DNA from: Buddleja alternifolia
Lineage: Eukaryota > Streptophyta > Magnoliopsida > Lamiales > Scrophulariaceae
NCBI GenBank assembly: GCA_019426215.1
Contig: CM033405.1
Coordinates: forward strand, 8,781,001 to 8,845,000
Direction of reading: 5' to 3'
Length of the DNA stretch: 64,000 nucleotides
Of this stretch, positions 41,928-54,510 are shown piece by piece (positions within the stretch are counted from its first letter, which is position 1; the number at the start of each line of letters is the position of its first letter). Below the pieces are notes generated by a model. The model worked only from the letters and a program-made list of their open reading frames with translations, did not search any database and was not told the DNA's origin. The position numbers and the translations under genes are program-made.

Positions 41928-44290
41928 ATGTCATCTTCCCTATCAAATAGCACATCAATTTTGCCTTGTGATCATGATGATTCAGTTCAATCAAGAACAA
42001 CTTCTCATCCTTATTCAATTGAAAAGAAAACATCCAGAGATAGCATTGAAGTGGATGGATTGAATTCCGAGGCAACGGCGAGCAGCACAGAAATTGAGGT
42101 ATATTCAGAGAGCCACGACTCTATTATTCGGGCTGATGAAATTTTGTTTGCTGAGGGTTATCCCTACTATGAAGCTTATTCTTCTCAGTTTTCTCTTTAA
42201 GACATCCTAGAGTCGCGAAAACGTTTGCATGTTCCTTCGAAATATGAAATTTTAGTTCCTCTGAAAGAGGATAGACCACGCAAGCCTCTAGCTGGATTTT
42301 TTTGTCTCTTCATTGCTCAAGTTGATGCAGGTTTACGCTTCCCAATACCCTCATTGTATGAGAAAATATCAAGGCGTTATGAGGTGTTCTTGTGTCAGCT
42401 ATCTCCTAATTCCATAAGTATCATGGCCGCCTTTTGCATGGTGACCTCATACTCTGGGGCAGCTCCATCAGCTCAGAATTTTTATTCCTTTTTCCAACTT
42501 AAAAAATTGGAATCGGGACTCTTTTACTTCACAGCTTGCGTAGACTTTCTTTTCTAGAAACATAACTTTAAGACTCACGGGGAATGGAGGCGTTGCTACT
42601 TCTTTATTTCTTCATCTATCCCTTGGAATTTCTCTTGTGAATGGTTAGAAAATAACCCCAGGAATCCACGTTTCTCCCTTAAGCATAGGCATTCGTCTCA
42701 CTAACGTATGCTTGATATGTTGTACGAACAAGTTTATGATATTTGAAAATTGATCTACGAGAAGCTATTGAAGCATTTTCACTTGACCTATAAGCATACT
42801 TCTCTCCAAGATAGCTTAGGTAGCACGAGCGTGCTCGTGTTCTTCATAATGCATCTCCTTTGATTTTATGTGATTATATTTTCTTCCTTTTTATGCGTAT
42901 ATTGTCATCTTTACTGATTTGCTCGTTTTATGCAGCAGATAACACCATGTTCCAGACTCTTCTCAAGGGAAAAGCTAACCAGCCGGCTTCAGGCGAGATA
43001 GCTGGCGCTCTTGAAAGAAGTTCCAAGCTATCCAATGGCAATCGTGAAGCCCCAGTTTTTCCTCCTCATCCGCCATCTGCTAGGTAGGCTGTTGATAAGG
43101 GTTATCACAAGCACGACCGAGATGTTCCAGGGAGCCCTTGCAAGAAAACTAAAGGGAAAACTCATGTGCTTCCAGATTCTCAGCCTGCTCACAAGCTGTC
43201 TCACGAGCGTTCCTCCCAACTGTCATTAGAAGATATTACTCCTCCAACTAAGCAATCTCGGGTTCTTTTGGTCATGAGCCTTCAGCTCGTTCCCATTCTC
43301 GAGAGAGACAGCCGACTGCTTCTTTATTCCTGGGTGCCAAGAAGAAGAAAGCTGGTCATTAGCTAATGGGCATGATTTCCTCGCGCGATCATCGATACTT
43401 GAATAATCTTTCCGATGCCACCCTCATGGAAGACTTCACTTTTCACACCATGTAGGTATGTTTTTCCTTCTTCATTTTCATAATTTATTAATGATGGTAG
43501 TAAATTTCCTTGTTGTTTAGCTTCCCTCAATTTTCATACTTCTTTCTTGTTTTTTTGTGATAGACGAGCATGTTAGGTGGGGACATGATGGGTCGACTTT
43601 GTCACTGACTCTCTACTTCTCTTGGTTTCTAAGAAGTTGATTGAATAGGAGAAGGAAGTCCTTTCTCTGACTAGTGATTTGACTAAGGAGCGTGTCTCGA
43701 GGAACGAGCTAGCATCCGAGCTTGAGAAATGAAAACAGATCACATTCATGAAATTGAGCAAGCTTGCCAAGCAGCTCGAGAGAAATCAAGTGAAGAGGTT
43801 GTGACAAAATTTTCCCACTCCATCAAGGGGCTTGCTTTAATGGAAGACAACTATCAACGTCATCACGAGGAATTTTTGAAGTCCCCCGAGTTCAGGGATC
43901 TTTTGGGCGATTCTGCCCTCCAGTATTACTATCATGGATTCCGCTCATGCTTGAGGCAAGTTGTAGAGATGGGGCATTTGCTTCCTAGTTTAAACATTTG
44001 CTTCCTTCAAGAGAAAGCTGGTTTGGATGACGCCCCGGAGCCTAGTGAGGCGGCACCAATATTCTTTATACCAGCTGCTGGGAAAGTTGACGAGCCAGCT
44101 GGTGTTGACACTAAAAATAGCGTTGGGGAGCGAGCTGATGAGCTTGCCAATCAAGATGCTGCTTTGGGGATCGATCCACTACAGTCAACTGATAAGGGTG
44201 CCGGTGGGGACGCTCGTCTGGGAAGCTAGAAGACTACAAATCCCTTCTTTAAGGCAGCTAATGAGCTGTCCACCCTTGAGATTGTTGAGG
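41928..44290 (+). pseudogene. Antisense spliced accessory gene of the second Tat element
   Basis: Homologous in layout to the gene at 25407-27698. The ATG at 41928 opens a Ser-rich acidic leader. The PF04195-like domain follows in the same frame after one TAA (42198) with LHVPSKYEILVPLKEDRPR, GLRFPIPSL, FLCQLSPNSISIMAAF and SYSGAAPS. Candidate intron ends are TTTATGCAG|CAGATAAC (about 42936) and TAG|GTATGTTTTTCC...TGATAG|ACGAGC (about 43453-43564). The last exon (43729-44229) is a coiled coil with EFRDLLGDSALQYYYHGFRS, matching EFEHLTDDKIFWFFVKGFEG of the first copy, then an acidic Pro/Ala-rich tail. Function unknown. Several stops and shifts break it. Confidence 0.65.
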
Positions 44291-44769
44291 TGCCCTTATG
44301 AGGCTACTCTTTTATAGATATTTCCTGCATTTCCTTCTCAAAACTATTATTGTGTTGCAATTTATTATATGTTTTTTCCTTGAATATTTCTTTTGATTAT
44401 GCTACTTTGGTAACACAAATTTAGGTTTTGAGTACAATATCTTTCGTATTGCTTATTTCTGATTGTTGATACCATGATATATATGATATGCGACAATAAT
44501 GAACTAGATGCACTAGACTTGGCACATGATGATGAAATACATTTGCCTATCTATTATTGACAATATCAAGACATATGCAGTATGCCATAACAATGAACAA
44601 AGTTGATACCCTTGACATATAAATGATGAAATGTCAGCATTTAGTAGCTTGTACATTTATAATATATGTTAGGACATGCAATCATTTGGAAATATATATG
44701 AATAACTTGATACATAGCTACCATAAAATTTAATGTATATCATAGGCTTTGCATCACTCTTTCATTTTA
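44291..44769. other. 3' untranslated region of the second Tat element
   Basis: Non-coding, AT-rich. No repeat or domain is seen before the repeats starting near 44770. Confidence 0.45.
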
Positions 44770-45200
44770 TTTTATTTTGGACAAAGCACACTTGTTTATT
44801 GGACCTTTCAAGGACTTTTCTTCTTGGGCCTTTTGCAGGACTTTTCGTCTTGGTGCTTAATCTTTTACAGAGCTTTTCCGTGCTTGTCTTTTCTCTTCAT
44901 CTCATTGGAGAGTACATTTTTGACAAAGCACACTTGTTTATTGAGCCTTTCAAGGACTTTTCTTCTTGGGCCTTTTGATGCAGAACTTTTTTTCTTGGTG
45001 CCTAATCTTTCACAGGGCTTTTTTCGTGCTTGTCATTTTTTTCTTCTTCTCATTGGAGAGTATATTTCTTTATTTTTTCCTCTCATTGGAGAGTGTATTT
45101 TTTTTTCTTTTCTTCTCATTGGAGAGTGTATTTTTTTTTTCTTTTCTTCTCATTAGAGAGTGTATATATATATTTAATCATTTTTTTGGAGAGTATATAT
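44770..45200 (+). repeat. 3'-UTR repeats of the second Tat element
   Basis: A unit of about 60 bp (GACAAAGCACACTTGTTTAT ... CTTCTTGGGCCTTTTG) occurs at 44778 and 44922. A shorter unit, CTCATTGGAGAGT followed by a T-rich tract, recurs about six times from 44902 to 45190. The position relative to integrase equals that of the 24425-24770 array in the first Tat element, but the sequence is different. Confidence 0.7.
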
Positions 45201-45398
45201 TAAATACGCAATCACGTAATGCGTATATCCCAACAAGAACATGGTGTACATCTTCCATCATTACTACATCATATCAATCACAATATTCTTTGATGAATTG
45301 AGTGAGCCATATGTAGATGCACAGTAAAAATCATAATGTGGCATTAACTTCAACTTTGTACATCATTAACTTCAACAACAATGATATGCAACTAACTT

Positions 45399-46690
45399 TT
45401 AGCATATGAACCAATGACATTGAAATAAGCATAACAAGAAACATATAAAATTGGAAATCCTACTCAAGATAAGGTAACTAGAATGAATAATCAAATAAAG
45501 AAATGGAGAGTAACTAACTTCTTTGGCCTCTATGACTTTTCTCATGTATAGAAACTCCTCAGGTTTTGAATATTCTAAGGCCTCGACAGCTTTTTTCCAT
45601 TTACATCTTCCAGCGTATAAGCCCCACCACTCAGGATTTGGACAAGAGCCTTCCCACTTAGGTCCCAACTTGCTTATAGGTTTCAACACATCAGCTCTCT
45701 TGAGTACCAGGCCTCCCACTTGGAAGTGGCGATCTACAACCCTTCGATTGTAAGCTTTAGCAATCCTTTGCTTGTACATAGGCATTTTTAGGAAGGCTAT
45801 ACTCCTGGCTTCCTCTATCACATCTAGGCTTTCTTTCATCATGTGTTCATTTTTCTCCAAATCGAAATACTTGATGCGATGCGACCCGACATCATGCTGA
45901 CTTCGGGAGGTATCACCATGTTAAATCTGTATACTAGTCTATAGGGGTGTCACCGGTACTGCTGCGAAGCGTGGTCCTATATGACCATAGTACACTCAGC
46001 AGCTCTTCTACCCTAGTGCTTCCTCCTCCCTGCACTCTCGTCTTTAGCCTTTCACTAAGATTCTATTGATCACCTCCACTTGTCCATTGCATTGTGGATG
46101 TCCCACAGCTGTGAACAACTATTTTATTCCCATACTTAGGCACCAATCTTGTATTTTGGCACCTTGGAATTGTCTCCCATTATCTGACACAATATCTTTG
46201 GGTACTCCAAACCTGAAAATCACAAACGTTTTTAGAAACTTCATTACCTCATTTTCAGTTATTTTTGCCAAGGCTCAGCTTCACCCATTTGCTAAAGTAA
46301 TCAACAACTACAAGCAAGAATTTTTTCTGCCCCATGGAAGTTGGGAACGGTCCGACTATGTCTACTCTCCATCTAGCGAATGGGTAAGGTGAGCTCATAG
46401 TTCCTTTCGGCTCTTCAGGTTGGTGATATAGCTGAGCGTGGACTTGACAGTATTCACACTTTTGGACTAGGTCCCTGGCGTTCGCCTTCACGGTAGGCTA
46501 ATAGTAACCAACTTGAAGAGCTTTGACCATGATAGCTGTCGCTCGCGCATGGTAGTCGAAAGGCCTTCATAAATTTCATTCAAAACATATAATCCTTCCT
46601 CCCTCGAGAGAAATCTCAGGTAAGGGTGTGAGAAGGATCTCTTGTATAGTATGTCCTCCAAGATAAGAAACCTCAACACTGAGCGCTACA
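45399..46690 (-). pseudogene. Integrase of the second Tat element
   Basis: Read leftward: the zinc-binding region with LYKRSFSHPYL, EEGLYVLNEIYEG and CEYCQVHAQLYHQPEE; core motifs WRVDIVGPFPTS, IVSDNGRQFQG and NGQVEVINR providing the DDE residues; then LKTRVQGGG, VEELLSVLWSYRTT and the C-terminal FQVGGLVLKRADVLKP and LGPKWEG. The pieces lie in several frames (46488-46679, 46255-46491, an unframed middle, 45399-45860), so it is inactive. There is no interval at the position of the 23181-23310 insert of the first element. The right end is cut by a copia LTR at 46696. Confidence 0.8.
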
Positions 46691-46695
46691 TCCTT

Positions 46696-48388
46696 TGTTG
46701 GAATAAATAAATAAAACGCAAAGGAAACGGTATAACGAACTTTTTTTTAGATTTTCCAAAAATAGGATGAACCCTTGGGTTTTATCATGTGTATGTAAAA
46801 GAGGGATTTTGTTACTTTACCCGTTTTCATGAAGTGGTTGGAGAAAAACTTTCTTTCTTCAACTTCTCAAAATCTTCAAGCTTTTCACAAATTAATCCGG
46901 CTGATTGATTCTTGATCTGAGCAGTGCAATTGCACTGTCTCTTAACCGTCTCGTCTGGAAACTTGAATGAAAAATTTCCTTCTTCTTGACACTATGGCCG
47001 ATGGCTACTGAGAGAGAGAGGGAAGGAATGTTTTTCATTTTCTTGTAGCTCAAGTGTATTAGGACTTGTGTTGCATGTAAGGTTCTAAGTGACTTATTTA
47101 TATCACTCAAGTCAAAACCCTATGAACTTAAAAAGCTCATGTTGGGCGTCTACTATGACCGACCCTATCATTATGGATGTGCCTCATGCTGCTTTATTTT
47201 TGGTCCAATCCAGCCTTTTATTTAATTATTTAATTCAATCCATTTAATTAAACTAATTAAATAATTGATAGTATAATTAATTAATTTTTTTTCTATGAAA
47301 TAATATATTAATTAATACCATAAATGATTTAACTTATTCCTCAAAATAATTAATTTCATTTATTCAATAATTAATTTTAAGTATCCAATACTTAAAATAT
47401 TGCTACAAGAAATACTCCAAAAAATTCATTAATTTTTTTCTTTTTAAGTGCGACCTTTTAGGTTCATTTTAATTTGGTAATGGGAGGATTCTATTGAATG
47501 TGGGTAACATCTAGCTAGTCAAGTGGCCCACATCGTATACCAAATAAGATGAAATGATTAGATCATTATAAATCTTTCGTCTTGTAATTTCCACGTGAAT
47601 ACAAATTCCTGGTCAAGTAAGAGTCATGGTTTAGGTCAAACTCATAAACTTGACTCTATGCTATATTTATAATAAGTCTAAATCAGTGAGCTTTCTTATT
47701 TGATTCTTTCTCAACTAGCTCGTATGCTTTGGCCAAAGACTTTAGATCTAACTTACTTATAAATGCATAAGATAATTTCTCAACGAGGGAACAAATTCCA
47801 TCTTGAATATCAATTAAGACTAATACTTGCCCATTAGGTTGCAGTTCGAGTTCGACCCCACCAAAGGGTGAATTGGGTCTAACTACTCTAATGACAAACC
47901 TAAATTCACAAGTATATCTTCAACTTGATTTCTCAGGTCTAAAGTTCAGACACACCTAATATAATTAATCAATTCTGTCATTGACTGTCAAAAAGTGAAA
48001 CCCATGTGACAGAATCAATGAGAGTCATGTTTGAGTGCTGTGACCTCCATCAGTGCACCTATGATATGAGTTCTTCACTATTTCCTAGTGATTGAAGGGC
48101 ACTTCTCTCGTAAAAATCCATATCATACAAGTCTTGATAGTTTCCAATGTCCAATTGGGAATCCTCGACTTGCAAACCAATTTAGTATATAAGTATTAAA
48201 CTCCTCTAGTGCCTCAGAGAGTTAACTCTTGTATTCATGGACTTATACATGATTACAATATATATAAATGCCAATAATAAGGTAAACAACTAAAATGTCT
48301 TTATTGACATATAGAATAATAATTACAAACTTATAATGTCCTTATTCTCTCTAATCCTCCAATGGCATTTGAGAACATAAACCTAATA
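46696..48388 (-). repeat. LTR A of the copia cluster
   Basis: 1693 bp, with TGTTGGAATAAATAAA at the left end and the copia 3' end signals (an eroded polypurine tract TACAGGCAGGAGATA on the minus strand) at the right. It aligns in blocks with the LTRs at 49078-52325 and 56007-59904 (for example CTTTGGCCAAAGACTTT and the CACCAAAGGGTGAATTGGG stretch), but is clearly diverged. Confidence 0.65.
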
Positions 48389-49077
48389 TCTCCTGCCTGT
48401 ACTCAATGCCAATCATTACTGTATCTAATACCGATCTTCTCAAGATGTTGATCCAGCACTGCCTGTGTCAAAGGCTTAGTCAATGGGTCAGCGACATTGT
48501 CAGCTGATTTACTCTCTGATTAGCTATCTCGCCTCTTCTAATGATTTCTCTTATTATATGATATCTCCTCTCTATGAGTTTGGATTTGTTGTGAGACCTT
48601 GCTTCATTTGCTTGTGCAATAGCCCCACTATTGTCACAACAAAGTGGTAATGGAATCAGCTATGTACTCCACCTCAGTGGTGGAATCAGCAGTTGTGCTT
48701 TGCTTGGAACTTTTCCAAGTCACCGCTCCACCATTGAGCGTGAGTATAAACCTTGAAGTGGATTTTCGATCATCTACATCAGACTGAAAATCTGAGTCAG
48801 TGTAACCATCTACACTCGACTCTCCATGTCCATATGTCAGGACCATATCTTTAGTCCTCTTCAGGTTTTTTAGGATATTTTTGACAACTGTCCAATGTTC
48901 TCTACCCGAGTTTTTCTGAAACTGACTTGCCATACTTACCGCATAAGCTATGTCAGGCTGTGCACATAACATGACATATATCAGACTACCCACAATAGAC
49001 GCATAGGGCACCATACTAATTTCTTTCCTATCTTCCTAGCTTTGAGAAGACATAGACTTGGAAATGTGCACCCCATG
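48389..49077 (-). pseudogene. Copia RNase H fragment (element A)
   Basis: Encodes MVPYASIVGSLIYVMLCAQ, RPDIAYAV-like QPDIAYAVSMASQFQ, and the RNase H motifs GYTDSDFQSDVDDRKSTS, GAVTWKSSKQ and a TEVEYIA variant of the usual TEAEYMA. It is cut on the right by LTR B at 49078 within the RT/RNase H connection. The rest of element A is not seen. Confidence 0.75.
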
Positions 49078-52000
49078 TGTTGGGTTTCGCCAAAAATATA
49101 CAGAGGAGAAAAAGTAACCCACAGTTTTCATCTCGATTTACATATATGAATCTTAAATACACTAAAACATACCTGTTGAAGCAAAGTGGTTGGAGAATCT
49201 GGCTTTTCCAAAAATTCCTAATTTACTGTAGAGTTGAGATCTCCAATTCTTGTAGCGTCCAGACTTCTTGATTCTCTGAAGATTTCTTGAAGTCTGATCC
49301 GAACAACTAAACTACGCTATCTCCAACTTATAATGCCGACTAATAAAGAAAAATCATCCCTTTTTTCTCTTGGAGGCCGACGGCTAGAGGCTTAGGAGAG
49401 AGGGAAGAGGTTTTTCCTTTTCTTTCTAGGAGAGTTATAAATTGTATAATTCACTTAGGTCAAAAGTCTTAAGTGATGTACATTAATATATCACTTAACT
49501 TATTGACCAAGACAAGACTCTAGAGCCCAAGTTGAGCATCCAAGTGGACGCCTTTCCTTAGCCCGTCTCGTCTTGTGTTTTAATTAATTTTCTATTATTT
49601 AATCAATTATTATTATATCTGATAAATAAATAAATAATTTAAACAACTAAGTTAATTAGACAAATTAATTGATTTCCTTGAGAAATTAATTAATAATTAA
49701 TCTTTTTCATTTAATTATCTCATCCAATGACTAACTAATAAATCATATTCAATTTATTCAGTAAATTAAATCTCCTAATTAACAACAGAAAATTCCTTTT
49801 ATTTTTTCTTTATCAATCCTTTAGCACAACTTTTTAGGTTTGTTAGGAAATTTTGTGTTAGATGTTTTGATGATGACAAGATAGGATTTAATGTTAGACC
49901 CCAAAAATACAATGTAAGTTTTCATTTTTCATAGATTGATGTCTAAGCGTTTGAAAGTTGTAATTTATTTTAGGCTTGTAAATTTTTATCTTTATAGAAT
50001 TTAGACTAAGTCTTAGTAAACTGAATCGCTAGTAGAATTCTATTTGAGTCTATTAAAGAAGAAGTTGAAGACCAACGTCTGAAGTCAACCAGAGATAAAG
50101 ATTTTCTTCTTAGCATCTGTCAAACGCTAAAAGACCTCATTTCAGGGTTTATGGATCAAGCGCTCAATATCTCTCGAGCGACTTATGTTAGATTCACCTG
50201 AAATAAATCCTCAAATCATGAAGGACTTAAATGCAATCATTCAACGGACATTTATTTCCAATGGGAAATAAATTCAAATGCATTAAATGCTTGATAAGAG
50301 CATTAAATGTGATAAGCCACTGTGACTTGTGGACAAGCCACCTTTTGACCAGACTGTCAGAAATTTCAGAGTTTCAGCTGCTCTCGTCCAATCGGCTTCA
50401 GCGAATTTTTAGGGATGTCAGATTTTAGGTAAACTCACACTTTGCGTGAAAGGCACGCTCCTACATGTGTCCAACGGACAGATCCCAAGAAATTGCCTAT
50501 AAATAGCTTACCCCAGCAAACCCTAAAAATACAACAATATACAAGAAACACAAGATACGTACGAAAAAGAGAAGAGAAATTATCGCCAAAAATCTTACGT
50601 ACATTTTCTGGGAAAAAGCTTAGAAACTCCATAGCCAAATCTTTCAAGCTTTTTATCTACATTCCAGACAATCACAAATATCTCAAACATCTTCCAAAGA
50701 AGAAACCCAAATTCCAACTGAGAAATTCCAAGTTGTTTGATCTTTTCAAAAACAAACAAAACCCTAGAGACAAACCTCAACCTTTCATCTGAGTGAGAAA
50801 AGTTGTTGAACACTTTCAGGCAGTATTTTTGAGTGAGAGAATCTTGAAGAAGATGATCTTCATTGGTGTTGAAGTCTATGTGATCAAGGAGCCCAAGATC
50901 ATTTTCACCCTTTACTATCTTGTAGAAGATTCTGTGTGATTCTTTGAAAATCAACCTAGTAAATTCCTCCAAGTAAAAAGGAGAAGAAGGACGTAGCTGG
51001 GATTACATCACCCAGTGAACCTTATACATCTTGTGTTATTTATCTTTACTGTCCTATTATTATTATTACATCATTTATCTTTGAAAGAGACAAGTTAAAG
51101 TGCAAAGAGATTAAATTAACTAAAAGAACTCTAAAACTCATTTCCGCTGTGCTAACCCTGATTAAGCGATCTAAGCTTTGCCCTACTTTGGTAAACTGCT
51201 AAAATCACTAAGTCTAAGCTAACTTTCCTGAAGTGTCTGACCCAAGCGCTCAGTTATCCAAGCGTTCAAACCTTTAAAGTGATACGAAATTTTTGAAGTC
51301 AAAAAAAGGACTTCAGGGTCTATTCAACCCCCCTCCTTCTAGACCCTTTCGTATGCCACTTGGGACCACCAAGGTTCATCTCGTTTGGCAATGAGAGAAA
51401 TCCAAAGGAAGTGGGTAACACTTAGCTAGTCACGTGACTTCGTAGCCCAAACGAAATCGAATGAATGGATCATTCTAGAAGCTTCAAATCATAAATACTG
51501 TATACGTATAAACCTTTTCTTCATGTGTCCCAGTCAAGTGAGAGTCACAGTAAAGTCAAACTCACTGTACTTGACAATATGTATTAATTATAATAATACG
51601 AGATCATTAAGTTCGCTTTTGTGCCTTGCACAATCGACTCTTTTGCTTTGGCCAAAAACTTTGATCTCTATTATATATGATCACATAGGACACTTTTTCA
51701 TTCACCTTTGAGAGAACAAATCCCGTATTAGTTATCAGGTAAGACTACCACTTGCCCCCCAAGCCACATTTTGAGGTCGACCCCACAAACGGGTGAATTG
51801 GGTCTAACTACTTTAATGATAGGCTTGATGTCAGAAGTGCATCTTCAGCCTGATACTTCAAGTCATAGATTCAGTTATACCTATTATGAATAATCAGTTC
51901 TGTCATTGGCAGTCACAGAGTGAAAACCCATGTAATTGAACTGATGCGAATCGTGTTCGAGCATATCAGTTCCACTGATGTGCGTACAATCTTATGATCC

Positions 52001-52325
52001 CTCCATCACATCGTATTCGACTGGCACTCCCATGTCAAAGCTCAGATTGTACAAGTATTCCAAAGTCTTTATTGTCAGACTTATATCACTTGCAAACTAA
52101 TTAAGTAATCAAGATCAATCTTCTAGTGCCGATCTTCCTATCTCATAGGAAGTTGAGAGATTGCACTGGAAACATGGACAAACGTTTTACACTACTTACA
52201 GATGTAGATAAGATTTATGTGAAATAAAAATAATGCCTTTTGTTATAAAATAAGAATAAGTCATTTACAAGTGTAATGCCCAATACATTCTATCCTCTAT
52301 GACATCTGAGGGCATAATCCTAACA
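49078..52325 (-). repeat. 3' LTR of copia element B (with nested insert)
   Basis: The minus strand starts TGTTAGGATTATGCCCTC and ends GCGAAACCCAACA. It is interrupted by the solo LTR at 49841-51371. On its internal side lies the polypurine tract TGCAAGTGGGAGATTG. Confidence 0.8.
49841..51371 (+). mobile_element. Solo LTR, SIRE-like, nested in LTR B
   Basis: 1531 bp from TGTTAGGAAATTTTGTG to TTGGGACCACCA, with the perfect duplication AGGTT (49836-49840, 51372-51376). The early TGTTTTGATGATGACAAG and the late CAACCCCCCTCCTTCTAGA recall LTRs of the SIRE/Maximus copia lineage. The homologous position in the other LTR B (about 56775) has no insert. Confidence 0.85.
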
Positions 52326-52341
52326 ATCTCCCACTTGCACT
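52326..52341 (-). other. Polypurine tract of copia element B
   Basis: The minus strand reads TGCAAGTGGGAGATTG next to the LTR. An identical tract follows the other LTR at 59905. Confidence 0.75.
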
Positions 52342-52400
52342 TAATGCCACTCTCGGTGGTATCTTATACCCATTCTTTCTAGGTGTCTGTCCAAAACAGC

Positions 52401-54429
52401 CTATAGTAGTGGTCTGGTGAACAAGTCAACTACATTGTCAGCTGAGGCTATTTTCTGCACTGCTATCTGTCCTCTGCCAACGATCTCCCGGATGATGTGA
52501 AATCTTCTCTCAATGTGTTTATACTTATTGTGAGACCTTGGTTCCTTGGCTTGCAATATTGCTCTATTGTTATCACAGTAAAGTGGTAATGAGAATTTTG
52601 CACCAGGAAGCACTTGAAGTTCTCCTAGAAACCTCCTGATCAAAACAACTTTTTTGGCTACCACTGAGGCTGTCATGTATTCTGCTTCAGTGGTGGAATC
52701 AGTGGTTGTGATTTTCTTGGAACTCTTCCAAGACACAACCCACCATTAAGCGTGAATACAAACCCTGGAGTGGATTTTCGGTCATCCACATCAGACTGAA
52801 AGTCTGAATCAGTATAACCGTGAACTTTCAGACTTCCACCTCCATAGATGAGAATCATATCCATAGTTCTTTTATGATACTTTAGGATATTCTTCACAGC
52901 TATCCAATGTTCCTTTCCCAGGTTTTCATGAAATTGACTCACTACGCTCACTACATAAGCAATGTCAGGTCTTGTACACATCATTGAATATATGAGGCTA
53001 CCTATTGCAATGCATAGGGTACTAAACTCATCTTCTTTCTACCGTCCTCACTATGAGGACACATAGACTTAGATAGATGTACTCCATGTCTCATGGGAAG
53101 GAATCTTTTCTTAGAGTTATCAATCCTAAATCTCTTTTGGACATTTTCTAAGTAAAGAGCATGGAAAAGACCAATCATTCTATTCATTCTATCCCTCTAG
53201 ATGTGAATTCCTAGAATGTAGGTTGCTTTTCTCAAGTTTTTCATGAAAAATGTACTTGAAAGCCATTTTTTGATAGTGGTTAGCATTCCCACTTCATTTC
53301 CTATAAGTGGAATGTCATCTACATATAGTACTAAGAACGAGATCTTGCTCCCACTAGCCTTCCTGTAGACACAAGGTTTATCTTCATTCTCGATGAAGCC
53401 ATATTCATTGACTAATTCATCAAAGTGAAGATTTCAGTTTATAGATGCTTGCTTGAGTCCATATATGGATCTCTCAAGTTTACATAGCTTATGAATATTG
53501 GTCTCGGATACAAAACCTTTTGGCTATTCTATATAGATGTCCTCCTCAAGAAATCCATTTAGGAGAGCAGTTTTGACATCTATCTGCCATATCTCATAAT
53601 CCAAATATGTAGCTATAGACAATAGGTATTCAGATGGATTTTATCATGGCCACGGGTGTAAAGGTCTTTTGATAGTCAATTTTTTCTATTTAACTATAGC
53701 TTTTTGCTACGAGCCTTCCTTTATAGGTGTCAACCCGGCCATCGAAACCAATCTTTCTTTTGTAGATCCATTTCCATAGAATCCATCTCTGTTTCCATTG
53801 TTTCTCTTTATCTTGAAGCATTGACGTCCACCATCGCTTGATCGTAGGTAGAGGGATCATCTCCATGATCTTCCTCTACTATAGTGTGGAGTCCCAGCTC
53901 CCTCTGTAGTAGATACCCATACCTCTCAGGTTCATGAGGTACTCTACCAGATCTACGTGGTGGTTTTGCTACTATTGGCTCAGCTCTTAGTTCTTAGATA
54001 GATGTCTTTGTGGAAGTTTCGTTTTGTTCTTTTAGAACAATCTTTCTACCTTTACCACCTTCTAAGATGAATTCATCTTTGAGGAAGTGGGCCCGAAAGG
54101 CCACAATGATCCTTTGATCATCATGTAGGTAAAAGAAGAATCCCATGGAATCTTTGGTATCCAATGAAATGTCCTATTAGGGATCTTGTCTCCAATTTCT
54201 CTACTTTTGTCGTCTTGACATAAGCAGGACATCCTCAAATCTTGATGTGATTAAGACTTGTTTTCTTATTATTCCACATCTCATGTGGAGTTTCAGGAAC
54301 GAATTTGGAGGAACTTCTGTTCAATATGTAAACAACAATAAGAAGTGTATATCCCTGTAACGAAATGGGTAAATCAGTGTAGCTAAGCATGGAATGAACC
54401 ATGTCTAACAATGTTCGATTTCTACACAT
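52401..54429 (-). pseudogene. RT and RNase H of copia element B
   Basis: Pieces in several frames. RNase H: GYTDSDFQSDVDDRKSTPG, SWKSSKKITTTDSTTEAEYM, LYCDNNRAILQAKEP, NKYKHIERRFHIIREI and the tail NVVDLFTRPL. The connection has MMCTRPDIAYVVSVVSQFH. RT remains at 53190-54080 with the catalytic YVDDIPLIGNEV near 53300. The C-terminal integrase part at 54235-54429 has LLDMVHSMLSYTDLP and VPETPHEMW. Frameshifts and stops are frequent, which indicates an old copy. Confidence 0.75.
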
Positions 54430-54510
54430 TATGCCTTATTTCCTTAGGAACTCATCAAACTCAGTACTCATATTCTCTCCTCCATGATCCTAACGTAGAG
54501 TCTTTATATG

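Larger units (their letters stand above)
41380..46690 (-). mobile_element. Second Tat-lineage gypsy element, 3' half
   Basis: Integrase (45399-46690) runs on the minus strand and an antisense accessory gene (41928-44290) on the plus strand lies between integrase and the missing 3' LTR. This is the same layout as the element at 16652-28877 in mirror orientation. A repeat region at 44770-45200 takes the place of the 3' array. The left edge is approximate. The RT fragment at 59950-60398, same strand and lineage, is probably the continuation beyond the copia cluster. Confidence 0.7.

Noticed and set aside
42222..42557. Cellular transposase gene
   Set aside because: The PF04195-like name suggests a transposase, but position and homology tie it to the antisense gene of a Tat retrotransposon; no catalytic residues are visible.
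44733..45301. Plus-strand frames rich in Phe, Leu and Ser that look like membrane proteins
   Set aside because: They arise from T-rich repeats in the 3' region of the second Tat element.
50442..50972. Opposing frames of 116 and 125 codons in the solo LTR
   Set aside because: They lie wholly inside an LTR with clean TG...CA ends and target duplication, and have no recognisable domain.
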